Shown: one piece after another, positions 14,745 through 21,830 of the stretch | Layout of the letters: each line of letters opens with the position of its first letter | How positions within the stretch are numbered: position 1 is the first letter of the stretch | DNA from: JANMQK01 sp031370485 | GTDB taxonomy: Bacteria; Acidobacteriota; Polarisedimenticolia; Gp22-AA2 | Assembly: GCA_031370485.1 (NCBI GenBank) | Contig: JANMQK010000375.1 | Coordinates: 1 to 24,475 of the forward strand | DNA: 24,475 nt | Direction: 5' to 3' | Translations under genes and position numbers: made by a program | The notes under the pieces: model-generated | What the model saw: only the letters and a program-made list of their open reading frames with translations | Told to the model about the DNA's origin: nothing | The model's database searches: none

Positions 14745-14745
14745 T
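14718..14745 (+). promoter_or_regulatory. Promoter of the mqnD-ygfZ-cbiX operon
   Basis: GCGACA (14718-14723) and a perfect TATAAT (14740-14745) are 16 bases apart. The MFS stop codon TAA (14742-14744) forms part of the -10 box. A GGGGAGG ribosome site (14757-14763) and the ATG at 14773 follow. Confidence 0.6.
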
Positions 14746-14772
14746 GCGCGCCCCCCGGGGAGGCGGGGACCG

Positions 14773-15621
14773 ATGAGCCCTGAGCGACCAGCGCGGCGTA
14801 TCCGGATCGGCCACAGTCCCGACCCTGACGACGCCTTCATGTTCCACGGGCTCGCCTCGGGCAAGGTCCCGGCCCGGGGCTACGAGATCGTCCAGGTCCT
14901 CAAGGACATAGAGAGCCTCAACCAGCTGGCCCTCAAGGGGGAGATCGAGGTCACGGCGGTGTCGATCCACGCCTACGCGTACCTCGCGGACCGCTACGCC
15001 CTGCTGTCGTGCGGCGCCAGCATGGGGGACGGCTACGGCCCGATCGTCGTCAGCCGCGCGCCGGCCGCCGTGGAGGATCTCAAGTCGATGACCATCGCCG
15101 TCCCCGGGGCGCTGACCTCGGCGGTCCTGGCGCTGCGCCTGGCGCTGGGAGAGGTCACGACCGAGGTCATGCCGTTCGACCAGATCCTCCCGGCGGTCAC
15201 GGAGGGCCGGGTCGAGGCCGGGCTCCTGATCCACGAGGGGCAGCTCACCTACGGCGTCCGGGGGGCGCACAAGGTACTGGATCTCGGCGAGTGGTGGGCG
15301 CGCGAGACCGGCCTGCCGCTGCCGCTGGGCGGCAACGCCATCCGGAAGGACCTGGGGGAGAGCGCCATCCGTGAGATCGGAGCGCTCCTCCGCGCCAGCA
15401 TCGAATACGGCCTTCATCACCGACAGGAGGCCCTGACCTACGCCCTCGACTTCGGGCGCGGGATCGACCGGGGCCTCGCGGACCGGTTCGTCGGCATGTA
15501 CGTCAACGACTACACGCTGGACTATGGGGCGAAGGGCCGCGAGGCGATCGAAGTCTTCCTCCGCCGCGGTTACGAAGCCGGCGTCGTGGAGCGCCGGGTC
15601 AAGGCGGAGTTCGCCGGATGA
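14773..15621 (+). CDS. mqnD: 1,4-dihydroxy-6-naphthoate synthase MqnD (futalosine menaquinone pathway)
   Basis: A 282-residue periplasmic-binding-protein-fold enzyme that converts cyclic dehypoxanthinyl futalosine to 1,4-dihydroxy-6-naphthoate. The N-terminal IGHSPDPDDAFMFHGLASGK and the following DIESLNQLALKGEIEVTAVS are MqnD signatures. GASMGDGYGPIVVS and LIHEGQLTYG also fit. MqnA shares the fold but lacks the SPDPDDAFMF stretch. Start: the ATG at 14773 has a GGGGAGG site. It heads a trio, and its stop overlaps the ygfZ start by four bases. Other mqn genes are not in the window, so the pathway is split on the chromosome. Confidence 0.94.
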   Translation: MSPERPARRIRIGHSPDPDDAFMFHGLASGKVPARGYEIVQVLKDIESLNQLALKGEIEVTAVSIHAYAYLADRYALLSCGASMGDGYGPIVVSRAPAAVEDLKSMTIAVPGALTSAVLALRLALGEVTTEVMPFDQILPAVTEGRVEAGLLIHEGQLTYGVRGAHKVLDLGEWWARETGLPLPLGGNAIRKDLGESAIREIGALLRASIEYGLHHRQEALTYALDFGRGIDRGLADRFVGMYVNDYTLDYGAKGREAIEVFLRRGYEAGVVERRVKAEFAG

Positions 15622-16619
15622 GGCCGGCGGGGGAAGGGAGGGGGGCCGCCGTGGACGATCGGCTGGAGCACTACAGGGCCGCGCACCAGGGGGTCGTCCT
15701 GGCCGACCTCTCTTCACGGGGGCTTCTGCGGATCGGCGGCAAGGATGCCCTTGACCTCCTGCACCGGCTCACCACCAATGATGTCAAGGGATTGCGGCCG
15801 GGACAGGGGGCCGCCGCCGTGTTCACCACGGCGAAGGGACGGATCCTCGATCTGGTCGTCCTGCTGAGGCCCGATGACCGCCTGCTCTGTCTCGCCGGCG
15901 AGGGGAGGGCGAAGGCGGTCGCGACCTGGATCGAGCGCTATACCTTCCGTGAGGAGGTCGAGGTCGAGGACCTCGGCGCCTCGCACGCCATACTGGGCAT
16001 CTACGGGACGAAGTCGGCGGAGGCGGTGGCGTCCATTTTCGGCGCCGAAGCCGCCGCCCGGCCGCGCCATCATCCGTCCATCGTCCGGCTGGCCGAGGCG
16101 GAGGCGATCCTGGTGCGAACCGATCCGCTCGCCGGCGGAGGGTTTCTGCTCGTCGCCGGGAAGGCCTGCATGCCGGCCATGCGCGAGCGTATCGCGGCCG
16201 CGGCGGGCGGAGCCGGGACGGGGGAGGATGTCCTCGAGATCCTCAGAATCGAAGCCGGCGTGCCGAAGCATGGCTGGGAGCTCACCGAAGAGCACAACCC
16301 GTGGGAAGCGCGCCTCGATGAGGCAATATCCCTGAACAAGGGCTGCTATGTCGGTCAGGAGATCATCGCCCGGCTGAACACCTACAACAAGGTGTCGAAG
16401 CGGCTCGTCCGCCTGCGGATGAGCGGCCCCCCCGCGCCGGCCGCCGGAACGGCCCTGACGTTTGGCGGGGAGGAGGTTGGCAGGCTGACCAGCGTTGCGG
16501 CGGTGCCGGGCGAGGGGACGGTGGCCGCTCTGGGATACGTCCGCGCCGAGAACGCCGCCCCGGGATGCACGCTTCGCGCCGGGGCCATCACCGCGGTCGT
16601 CCAGGAGGAAGCGCCATGA
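15618..16619 (+). CDS. ygfZ: Folate-binding Fe-S maturation protein YgfZ (GcvT-like)
   Basis: A 333-residue protein of the YgfZ/IBA57 family, which uses tetrahydrofolate to support maturation or repair of certain Fe-S enzymes. The family signature NKGCYVGQE is present, with Cys243 in the KGCYxGQE core. The N-terminal half has the GcvT-like fold (GKDALDLLHRLTTNDVKGL, AAVFTTAKGRILDL), and a short C-terminal barrel follows. It is not the aminomethyltransferase GcvT itself because of this signature and its length. Its ATG overlaps the mqnD stop and its stop overlaps the cbiX ATG. It may service radical-SAM or 4Fe-4S enzymes such as those of the futalosine route, which is inference. Confidence 0.93.
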   Translation: MRPAGEGRGAAVDDRLEHYRAAHQGVVLADLSSRGLLRIGGKDALDLLHRLTTNDVKGLRPGQGAAAVFTTAKGRILDLVVLLRPDDRLLCLAGEGRAKAVATWIERYTFREEVEVEDLGASHAILGIYGTKSAEAVASIFGAEAAARPRHHPSIVRLAEAEAILVRTDPLAGGGFLLVAGKACMPAMRERIAAAAGGAGTGEDVLEILRIEAGVPKHGWELTEEHNPWEARLDEAISLNKGCYVGQEIIARLNTYNKVSKRLVRLRMSGPPAPAAGTALTFGGEEVGRLTSVAAVPGEGTVAALGYVRAENAAPGCTLRAGAITAVVQEEAP

Positions 16620-17029
16620 GCCCGGCACGCTCCAGGAAGACGGCCGTCCCGACGGGGCTTCTGGTGATCGGCCATGGCAGCAGGGTGCCGGAGGCCAACC
16701 GCGTCCTCGGTGAAGTCACCTCCGCTCTCCGCCGCCGGTTTCGGGCGTACGTCGTCGAATCCTGTTACCTGGAATTTGCCCAGCCTGACATCCAGGCCGG
16801 CATCGACCGCTGTGTGGCGCAGGGAGTCACACGCCTCCTCTTCGTTCCGTACTTCCTGTATCTCGGGGGGCACGTCGGACGCGACCTGCCCGAGCACATC
16901 GGCCAGGCCCGCCTCCGCCACCCCGGCCTGGAAATCCGCCTGGCGCCCCACCTTGGCTACGACCCGCGCATCGTCGCCGTGACTTCCGAGAGGGTACGGC
17001 AGGGCCTGCGCGCCGGCCGGTGGCTCTGA
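16616..17029 (+). CDS. cbiX: Small CbiX-type sirohydrochlorin chelatase
   Basis: A 137-residue single-domain chelatase (short CbiX type), which inserts Co2+ or Fe2+ into sirohydrochlorin. The metal-binding histidines are seen in VIGHGSR (His20) and LYLGGHVGRDLP (His86). At this length it must dimerise to form the two-lobed active site that longer class II chelatases have in one chain. The start ATG at 16616 has GGAGG about 10 bases upstream and overlaps the ygfZ stop. No other cobalamin or siroheme gene is in the window, so cobalt against iron (SirB) use is undecided. Cytoplasmic. Confidence 0.9.
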   Translation: MSPARSRKTAVPTGLLVIGHGSRVPEANRVLGEVTSALRRRFRAYVVESCYLEFAQPDIQAGIDRCVAQGVTRLLFVPYFLYLGGHVGRDLPEHIGQARLRHPGLEIRLAPHLGYDPRIVAVTSERVRQGLRAGRWL

Positions 17030-17037
17030 AATCGCTG

Positions 17038-17046
17038 TGCTATGAT
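17038..17046 (+). promoter_or_regulatory. Extended -10 promoter element upstream of trxB
   Basis: TGC-TATGAT (17038-17046) is an extended -10 element, 5 of 6 in the hexamer, in the 91-base gap after cbiX. No good -35 is visible, which is usual for extended -10 promoters. It would give a leader of about 68 bases before the GTG at 17121. Confidence 0.5.
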
Positions 17047-17120
17047 GGCGGGCCCCGGAACGGCAATGAAGTCATTCCAGGCATGCCGGCGGTCGGTTGG
17101 CCGCGGGAGGTCGTCGAGCC

Positions 17121-18047
17121 GTGGACACGCGTAACGTGGTCATCCTGGGCTCCGGATGCGCTGGGCTCACGGCGGCCATCTACGCCGCGCGGGCGAACCT
17201 CAAGCCGCTCTTGATCGACGGCAGCGAGACCGGCGGCCAGCTCTCGCTCACCACGGATGTCGAGAACTTTCCCGGCTTTCCGGAGGGCATCCTCGGTCCC
17301 GGGCTCATCGAGAACATGCGAAAGCAGGCGGAGCGCTTCGGGACGGAATTCCTCGCGGGGTCCGCGGCCGCGGCCGACCTGTCCCGGCGGCCGTTCGTCC
17401 TGAAAATCGATGGCGGGCAGGAAGTGCGCTGCCGGGCTCTCGTGATCGCCTCGGGCGCCTCGGCCCGAATGATCGGCCTCGAGTCCGAGAAGCGCCTGAT
17501 CGGTCACGGAGTGTCCACGTGCGCCACCTGCGACGGCTTCTTCTTCAAGGAGAAGGACCTGATCGTGGTCGGGGGCGGGGACTCGGCGATGGAAGAGGGG
17601 ACGTTCCTGACCAAGTTCGCCAGGAAGGTGACCATCGTTCACCGTCGCGACAGCCTGCGGGCCTCGAAGATCATGCAGGATCGGGCCCGCAAGAATCCCA
17701 AGGTATCCTTCGTGTGGGACACCGCGGTGGAGGAGATTCTCGGGAATGACAAGGTCGAGGGGGTCCGCCTGAAGAACCTCAAGACAGGCAAGGTCAGCGA
17801 CATGAAAGCGGACGGCGTCTTTGTCGCCATAGGACACGTGCCGAACACCGGAATTTTCAAGGGACAGATCGAGCTCGATAAGGCCGGCTACATCATCACC
17901 AAGGGGGGCAGCAGGACAAACGTGCCCGGTGTATTCGCGGCCGGGGACTGTCAGGACCATGTGTATCGCCAGGCGGTGACCGCCGCCGGCAGCGGCTGCA
18001 TGGCCGCCATCGACGCCGAGAGATTCCTCGAAGCCGAGGGGCATTGA
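17121..18047 (+). CDS. trxB: Thioredoxin reductase (NADPH, FAD, low-molecular-weight type)
   Basis: A 308-residue flavoprotein disulfide reductase that passes NADPH electrons to thioredoxin. The FAD dinucleotide motif is GSGCAG (10-15, Cys where Pro is usual), then GGQLSLTTDVENFPGF. The redox disulfide CATC is at 134-137. The NADPH domain has VVGGGDSAMEEG and HRRDSLRAS, whose arginines indicate NADPH rather than NADH. FAAGDCQDHVYRQAVTAAGSG is the C-terminal FAD block. The GTG at 17121 has GGGAGG about 10 bases upstream. The frame extends to 17097 but without conserved residues. Two small-spaced genes follow. Confidence 0.96.
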   Translation: MDTRNVVILGSGCAGLTAAIYAARANLKPLLIDGSETGGQLSLTTDVENFPGFPEGILGPGLIENMRKQAERFGTEFLAGSAAAADLSRRPFVLKIDGGQEVRCRALVIASGASARMIGLESEKRLIGHGVSTCATCDGFFFKEKDLIVVGGGDSAMEEGTFLTKFARKVTIVHRRDSLRASKIMQDRARKNPKVSFVWDTAVEEILGNDKVEGVRLKNLKTGKVSDMKADGVFVAIGHVPNTGIFKGQIELDKAGYIITKGGSRTNVPGVFAAGDCQDHVYRQAVTAAGSGCMAAIDAERFLEAEGH

Positions 18048-18076
18048 CCGGTTCGGGGCGGCATCCGGAGGAGCAC

Positions 18077-18262
18077 GTGAGCGAAACTGTCGACGAACTT
18101 CTAGAATCACTTGAACGGGTGCTGTCTCTTCTGAAGGCGCGCGCGGAAGCCCGCCTCGGCGCCGACATCGATAACCTCATCCGGGTGAAGCGCGTCCTGG
18201 AAGGTCTCGACCCGGACGAGGTGGACGCGCTTCTCGAGGACGACGAGGACGAGGAGGAGTAG
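18077..18262 (+). CDS. 61-residue acidic helical protein, unknown
   Basis: A short protein that I do not recognise. Residues 1-25 form a heptad-like amphipathic helix (VDELLESLERVLSLLKARAEARL) and the C-terminus is nine acidic residues out of ten (ending DDEDEEE). It has no cysteines or export signal. The GTG start has an ideal GGAGGAG site, and the gene lies 29 bases after trxB and one base before the hydrolase start, so translation is credible. The frame can also begin at a TTG that overlaps the trxB stop (18044), which would add a less plausible stretch. The acidic tail codons double as the ribosome site for the next gene. Confidence 0.65.
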   Translation: MSETVDELLESLERVLSLLKARAEARLGADIDNLIRVKRVLEGLDPDEVDALLEDDEDEEE

Positions 18263-18263
18263 C

Positions 18264-19271
18264 GTGCGGTCCGGCCCGCGGGGGCCGCGCGGCGGGCCGA
18301 TGGCGCGTCTCCTCGCGCCGGTCCTCCTGCTTCTCATCGGCGCCGGCGCGGCGCTGCGGGCGGCGACCGGCGAGCACCCCGGAGAGCTCCACAGGATCGG
18401 GAACGCGAACCTCTTCGTCGAGATCGAAGGCAGCGGCGCGCCGCTTCTCCTGCTGCCGGACGGTCCCGGCCTCGATCATTCCTACTTCCACCCGTTTTTC
18501 GTCCCCCTCGGGACCGGGATGTCGGTCGTCTACCTGGACCCCCTCGGGTGCGGCCGATCCGACGAGCGTCCCGCGGCGGAGTACACCCTCGACAGGATGG
18601 TGGCGGACCTCGAGGGCGTGCGGGCCACGCTGGGATTCGCGCGCCTGAACCTGCTGGGACAGGGTCTCGGGCAGGCGGTGGCGACGCTGTACGCCGACCG
18701 CTACCCCGCGCGCGTGGAGCGTCTCATTTTTCTCTCGGCGTCGAAGCGCCCGCGCCCCTTCCTGAACAGCCGCGGCCTGCACGACGCCAGGACCCCGGAA
18801 ATGCTCTGGGCCATGGGCACGGCGTACGATGACCGCTACCTGTCGGTCGACGGGAAGTTCCACGAGGAGTATCGCCTCATGGCCCCGCTGATGTTCCACC
18901 GCCTCACCGACCGCTCGTACCAGAACGCCTTCGCGGCCCGCGTGACGACGGCGGCCGGGGTGCGCGATGCGATGGACCCGAAACTGGCCCCGGGGGGCGG
19001 CATGGCGATCGACCTGACCCCGGCGCTCAAGCGGCTGCGGGTGCCCGTCCTCATCGTCGCGGGGCGGCATGATCTGTCCGCGAGTGTCGCGGATGCCGAG
19101 GCTGTCAGGGACGCGGTGCCGGGAGCCCGGCTGGAGATTCTGGAGGAGAGCGGCTGCTTCCCGTTTGCCGAGCAGCCGGTGGAATTCCTGAAGCTGCTGC
19201 GGGATTTCCTGCCGGTCGAAAAGAAGGAACCCGAGAGAAAGAACCCCGTTGGTGCCGGAGGCGGGATTTGA
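18264..19271 (+). CDS. Exported alpha/beta-hydrolase-fold protein lacking catalytic Ser and His (likely pseudoenzyme)
   Basis: A 335-residue protein with a signal peptide or anchor (LLAPVLLLLIGAGAAL, residues about 16-31) and a prolyl-iminopeptidase-like alpha/beta hydrolase core: GPGLDHSYF (near 70), YLDPLGCGRSDE (near 94-105) and the elbow LLGQGLGQA. The elbow should be G-x-S-x-G, but the nucleophile is Gly134. The acid Asp270 (GRHD) is present. The C-terminal histidine of the usual SGHFPF is Cys298 (SGCFPF). Two of three catalytic residues are therefore gone while the rest of the fold is intact. The GTG at 18264 has GAGGAGGAG just upstream; the ATG at 18300 is an alternative. The last eight codons and stop lie inside the antisense tRNA-Leu gene. 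Confidence 0.85.
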   Translation: MRSGPRGPRGGPMARLLAPVLLLLIGAGAALRAATGEHPGELHRIGNANLFVEIEGSGAPLLLLPDGPGLDHSYFHPFFVPLGTGMSVVYLDPLGCGRSDERPAAEYTLDRMVADLEGVRATLGFARLNLLGQGLGQAVATLYADRYPARVERLIFLSASKRPRPFLNSRGLHDARTPEMLWAMGTAYDDRYLSVDGKFHEEYRLMAPLMFHRLTDRSYQNAFAARVTTAAGVRDAMDPKLAPGGGMAIDLTPALKRLRVPVLIVAGRHDLSASVADAEAVRDAVPGARLEILEESGCFPFAEQPVEFLKLLRDFLPVEKKEPERKNPVGAGGGI

Positions 19272-19335
19272 ACCCGCATGCCTTTTGGGCGCCACCCCCT
19301 CAAGATGGTGTGTCTGCCAGTTCCACCACTCCGGC
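19250..19335 (-). tRNA. tRNA-Leu (anticodon GAG), CCA encoded
   Basis: An 86-base minus-strand cloverleaf. The 7-bp acceptor stem GCCGGAG/CTCCGGC is perfect. The D-arm region reads GTGGAACTGGCAGAC, the anticodon stem is CCATC/GGTGG with loop TTGAGGG (anticodon GAG, Leu codons CUC/CUU), the variable arm is long as expected for a class II tRNA, and the T-arm GCGGGTTCAAATCCCGC is perfect. The 3' CCA is genomic (19250-19252). It lies 47 bases after secG in the same direction. In E. coli the tRNA-Leu(GAG) gene leuU also follows secG. It overlaps the convergent hydrolase gene by 22 bases. Confidence 0.96.
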
Positions 19336-19342
19336 CCGGGGG

Positions 19343-19362
19343 GGAGCGGCGATCGCCGCTCC
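19343..19362 (-). other. Perfect 20-base palindrome between secG and tRNA-Leu
   Basis: GGAGCGGC, GATC, GCCGCTCC (19343-19362) is a perfect inverted repeat: an 8-bp stem with a 4-base loop, itself self-complementary. In the minus-strand transcript it lies after the secG stop and 7 bases before the mature tRNA 5' end. It is followed by a C-run, not U, so it is more likely a processing or pausing hairpin than a terminator. Confidence 0.6.
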
Positions 19363-19382
19363 GACAGCTTCCTTCGTTCAGA

Positions 19383-19832
19383 TCACTTCGATTTGCTCGG
19401 GGCCGCGGGCTCCTTGCCGGCGCCGGCTCCCTGCGCGGCGGGCGGGGCCCCCGTCTTTCCGTTCCCGCCGGCCGGCGGCTTTCCCGTGTTCGCCGGGGCT
19501 GGCGCGGCCCCTCCGGGAGCAGGAGTGGCCGGCGCGGGTGTCGCGGTAGGCTTGGAGTCCGGGGCCGCCGCCGCGGGAACGTTCTCCAGCACCGACCCGC
19601 CCCGCCGCGAGCCCATCAGCGCCAGGCTGAGCGACGTAATCATGAACAGAACGGCGGAGATCGTGGTCGCCTTGGTCAGGAAGGTCGCGGCGCCGCGGCT
19701 GCCGAGCGCTGTCTGGCTGCCGCCGCCCCCGAACGCGCCCGCCAGATCGGCGGCTTTGCCGCTCTGCAGCAGCACGACGAGGATCAGGAACACGCACACG
19801 AGAATATGAATGATGAGGAGCATTGCATACAC
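19383..19832 (-). CDS. secG: Preprotein translocase subunit SecG
   Basis: A 149-residue inner-membrane SecYEG subunit. TM1 spans about 3-21 (LLIIHILVCVFLILVVLLQ), then the conserved SGKAADLAGAFGGGGSQTALGSRGAATFL loop (residues about 24-52), TM2 (about 55-72), and a long cytoplasmic or periplasmic tail of about 75 residues that is almost all Ala, Pro, Gly and Lys. Typical SecG ends soon after TM2, so the tail is a departure. The GTG at 19832 has GGGAGAG at ribosome-site distance, and the internal ATG at 19823 does not. It closes the gap-pgk-tpiA block and precedes tRNA-Leu. Confidence 0.92.
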   Translation of the reverse strand: MYAMLLIIHILVCVFLILVVLLQSGKAADLAGAFGGGGSQTALGSRGAATFLTKATTISAVLFMITSLSLALMGSRRGGSVLENVPAAAAPDSKPTATPAPATPAPGGAAPAPANTGKPPAGGNGKTGAPPAAQGAGAGKEPAAPSKSK

Positions 19833-19879
19833 GGGTCACTCTCCCGGTGGCTTCTGAGCGAACGCGTAACTTAGCACAC

Positions 19880-20638
19880 TCACTTGCCGCCCGGCAAGAA
19901 CGACGTGATCCGGGCGAACTCCGCCGCCCGGAGCGAGGCGCCGCCGGCCAGCACCCCGTCGATCCCGGGCCGTGCCATCAGGGAGTCCACGTTATCGGGC
20001 GTGACGCTCCCGCCGTAGAGGATGCGAATCTCCCCCCCCGGGGCTCCGAAGAGGCCCGTGAGCGCCCCCCGGATCGCGGCGTGCATCTCCTGGGCGTCCT
20101 CGGGAGCGGCCGGCAGCCCGGAGCCGATCGCCCAGATCGGCTCGTACGCCACGGCAAGGCGGTGCACGTCCTCCGCGGGGACATCCTCGTAGGCCGCGAG
20201 CACCTGGGCGCGGACCAGCGAGGCGGCCCGGCCGGCGCGTCGCGCGTCCTGCTGCTCGCCGACGCAGACGATCGGCCCAATCCCGGCGCGCAGCGCAGCG
20301 CGCACCTTTCGGGCGATCATCGGGTCGTCCTCCCAGAGGTGCACGCGCCTCTCGGAGTGGCCGATCAGGACGTACTCCACACCGATCTCCTGCAGCATCA
20401 CCGGGGAAACCTCTCCGGTGTAGGGGCCGAAATCCTCCCAGAAGAGATCCTGGGCCGCCAGCCGCACGGGCGATCCCACCAGAAGGGATGACACGGCCTG
20501 CAGCGCCGTGAACGAGGGCGCCAGGGCGATCTCCCGGTCCGCGCCCGCGGGCAGGAGCGGCAGCAGCTCCGCGACGTAGGAGGCCGATGCCGAGATGGTC
20601 ATGTTCATCTTCCAGTTGCCGACGATCAGAGGCGTCAT
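19880..20638 (-). CDS. tpiA: Triosephosphate isomerase
   Basis: A 252-residue TIM-barrel enzyme that interconverts dihydroxyacetone phosphate and glyceraldehyde 3-phosphate. NWKMN (8-12, Lys10), GHSERR with the catalytic His (about 94), the catalytic Glu in YEPIWAIG (about 165) and the phosphate-binding YGGSV (about 210) are all present, and the length is standard. Its ATG overlaps the pgk stop by four bases (ATGA), showing translational coupling. secG follows 47 bases downstream. Cytoplasmic. Confidence 0.97.
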   Translation of the reverse strand: MTPLIVGNWKMNMTISASASYVAELLPLLPAGADREIALAPSFTALQAVSSLLVGSPVRLAAQDLFWEDFGPYTGEVSPVMLQEIGVEYVLIGHSERRVHLWEDDPMIARKVRAALRAGIGPIVCVGEQQDARRAGRAASLVRAQVLAAYEDVPAEDVHRLAVAYEPIWAIGSGLPAAPEDAQEMHAAIRGALTGLFGAPGGEIRILYGGSVTPDNVDSLMARPGIDGVLAGGASLRAAEFARITSFLPGGK

Positions 20639-21828
20639 CGGGCGTCGCTCAGCGCGGCCACGCCCGGCAGCTCGACACCGCTCAGGAATTCAAGCGAGGC
20701 GCCGCCCCCGGTCGAGATGTGGGTGATTCTCGAGGCGAGGCCGAACCGGTTGACCGCCGCCACCGAGTCCCCGCCGCCGATCACCGAGAAGGCCTGCCTC
20801 CCTGCGATGGCCTCGGCCGCGGCCTGCGTTCCGGCGTCGTAGGGAGGCACCTCGAACATCCCGAGCGGGCCGTTCCAGAAGATGGTGTTCGCCTGGACGA
20901 TTTCCTCACGGAACGACTCGCGGGTCCGGGGTCCTATGTCGAACCCGATCATCCCGTCGGGGATCTCCGGGCCGGGAGTGGTCGCGGCCCTCTCGCCGGG
21001 CGCAGTGGAGGGCGCCACGACATGGTCGATCGGCAGGTGGAGCCGCACCCCCTCCCGCATGGCGCGGGAGATGATCTCGCGGGCCTGCTCCAACCGATCC
21101 GCCTCGACGCGCGAGGCGCCGACCGGCGTGCCGCGCGCCTGCATGAACGTATAGGCCATCGCCCCGCCGACCAGCACGGCATCGACCCTGGGGATCAGGG
21201 TATGAATCAGGTCGATCTTGTCGGAGACCTTGGCGCCGCCGAGCAGGGCGATGTAGGGCTTTTCGGGCCGATCCAGGAGCCGCGTCAGCATCTCGATCTC
21301 GCGTTCCATCAGGAGGCCGGCGGCCGCCATCGGCAGAAAGCGCGTGATCGCGCTCACCGAGGCGTGTGCGCGGTGGGCGCTGCCGAAGGCGTCGTTCACG
21401 TAAAGATCGGAAAGGGCGGCGAGCTGGCGGGCGAACGCCTCGTCGTCGGCCTCCTCGCCGGCGTGAAATCGCAGGTTTTCGAGAAGGAGAGCCTCGCCGT
21501 CGGCGAGCCCGTGCGCGAGTGTTTCGACCTCGGGCCCGGCGCAGTCGGGCGCCAGCCGGACCGCCTGCCCCAGCAACTGCTTCAGGGGCTCCACGACCGG
21601 CCGCAGGCTCATCGCGGGGACCTGGTGGCCCTTCGGCCTTCCCAGGTGCGAGGCGATAATGGCCCGGCCTCCAGCCTCCAGGATGAGGCGCAGCGTGGGA
21701 AGCGAGGCCCGGATCCGCGTGTCATCAGCCACCCGCCCGTTCTTGAGAGGGACGTTGAAGTCCACCCGCACGAAGACCCGCTTGCCGCGGACCTCCAGGT
21801 CTCGCACCGATGTCTTGCGCATCCCCAT
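20635..21828 (-). CDS. pgk: Phosphoglycerate kinase
   Basis: A 397-residue two-domain enzyme making ATP and 3-phosphoglycerate from 1,3-bisphosphoglycerate. The N-terminal RVDFNVPLK (substrate Asp/Asn), SHLGRPKG, LLLENLRFH and the hinge near LMEREIEML are conserved. The C-domain has ALLGGAKVSDKI, FWNGPLGMFE and the ATP-binding GGGDSVAAV. The start ATG at 21828 has GGAGG 8 bases upstream and sits two bases after the gap stop. A second in-frame ATG six bases on is less well placed. Coupled on both sides to gap and tpiA. Confidence 0.97.
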   Translation of the reverse strand: MGMRKTSVRDLEVRGKRVFVRVDFNVPLKNGRVADDTRIRASLPTLRLILEAGGRAIIASHLGRPKGHQVPAMSLRPVVEPLKQLLGQAVRLAPDCAGPEVETLAHGLADGEALLLENLRFHAGEEADDEAFARQLAALSDLYVNDAFGSAHRAHASVSAITRFLPMAAAGLLMEREIEMLTRLLDRPEKPYIALLGGAKVSDKIDLIHTLIPRVDAVLVGGAMAYTFMQARGTPVGASRVEADRLEQAREIISRAMREGVRLHLPIDHVVAPSTAPGERAATTPGPEIPDGMIGFDIGPRTRESFREEIVQANTIFWNGPLGMFEVPPYDAGTQAAAEAIAGRQAFSVIGGGDSVAAVNRFGLASRITHISTGGGASLEFLSGVELPGVAALSDAR

Positions 21829-21830
21829 GG

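Noticed and set aside
19349..19356. GCGATCGC octamer inside the palindrome (like the cyanobacterial HIP1 repeat)
   Set aside because: A single copy in a GC-rich palindrome; nothing else suggests a cyanobacterium.
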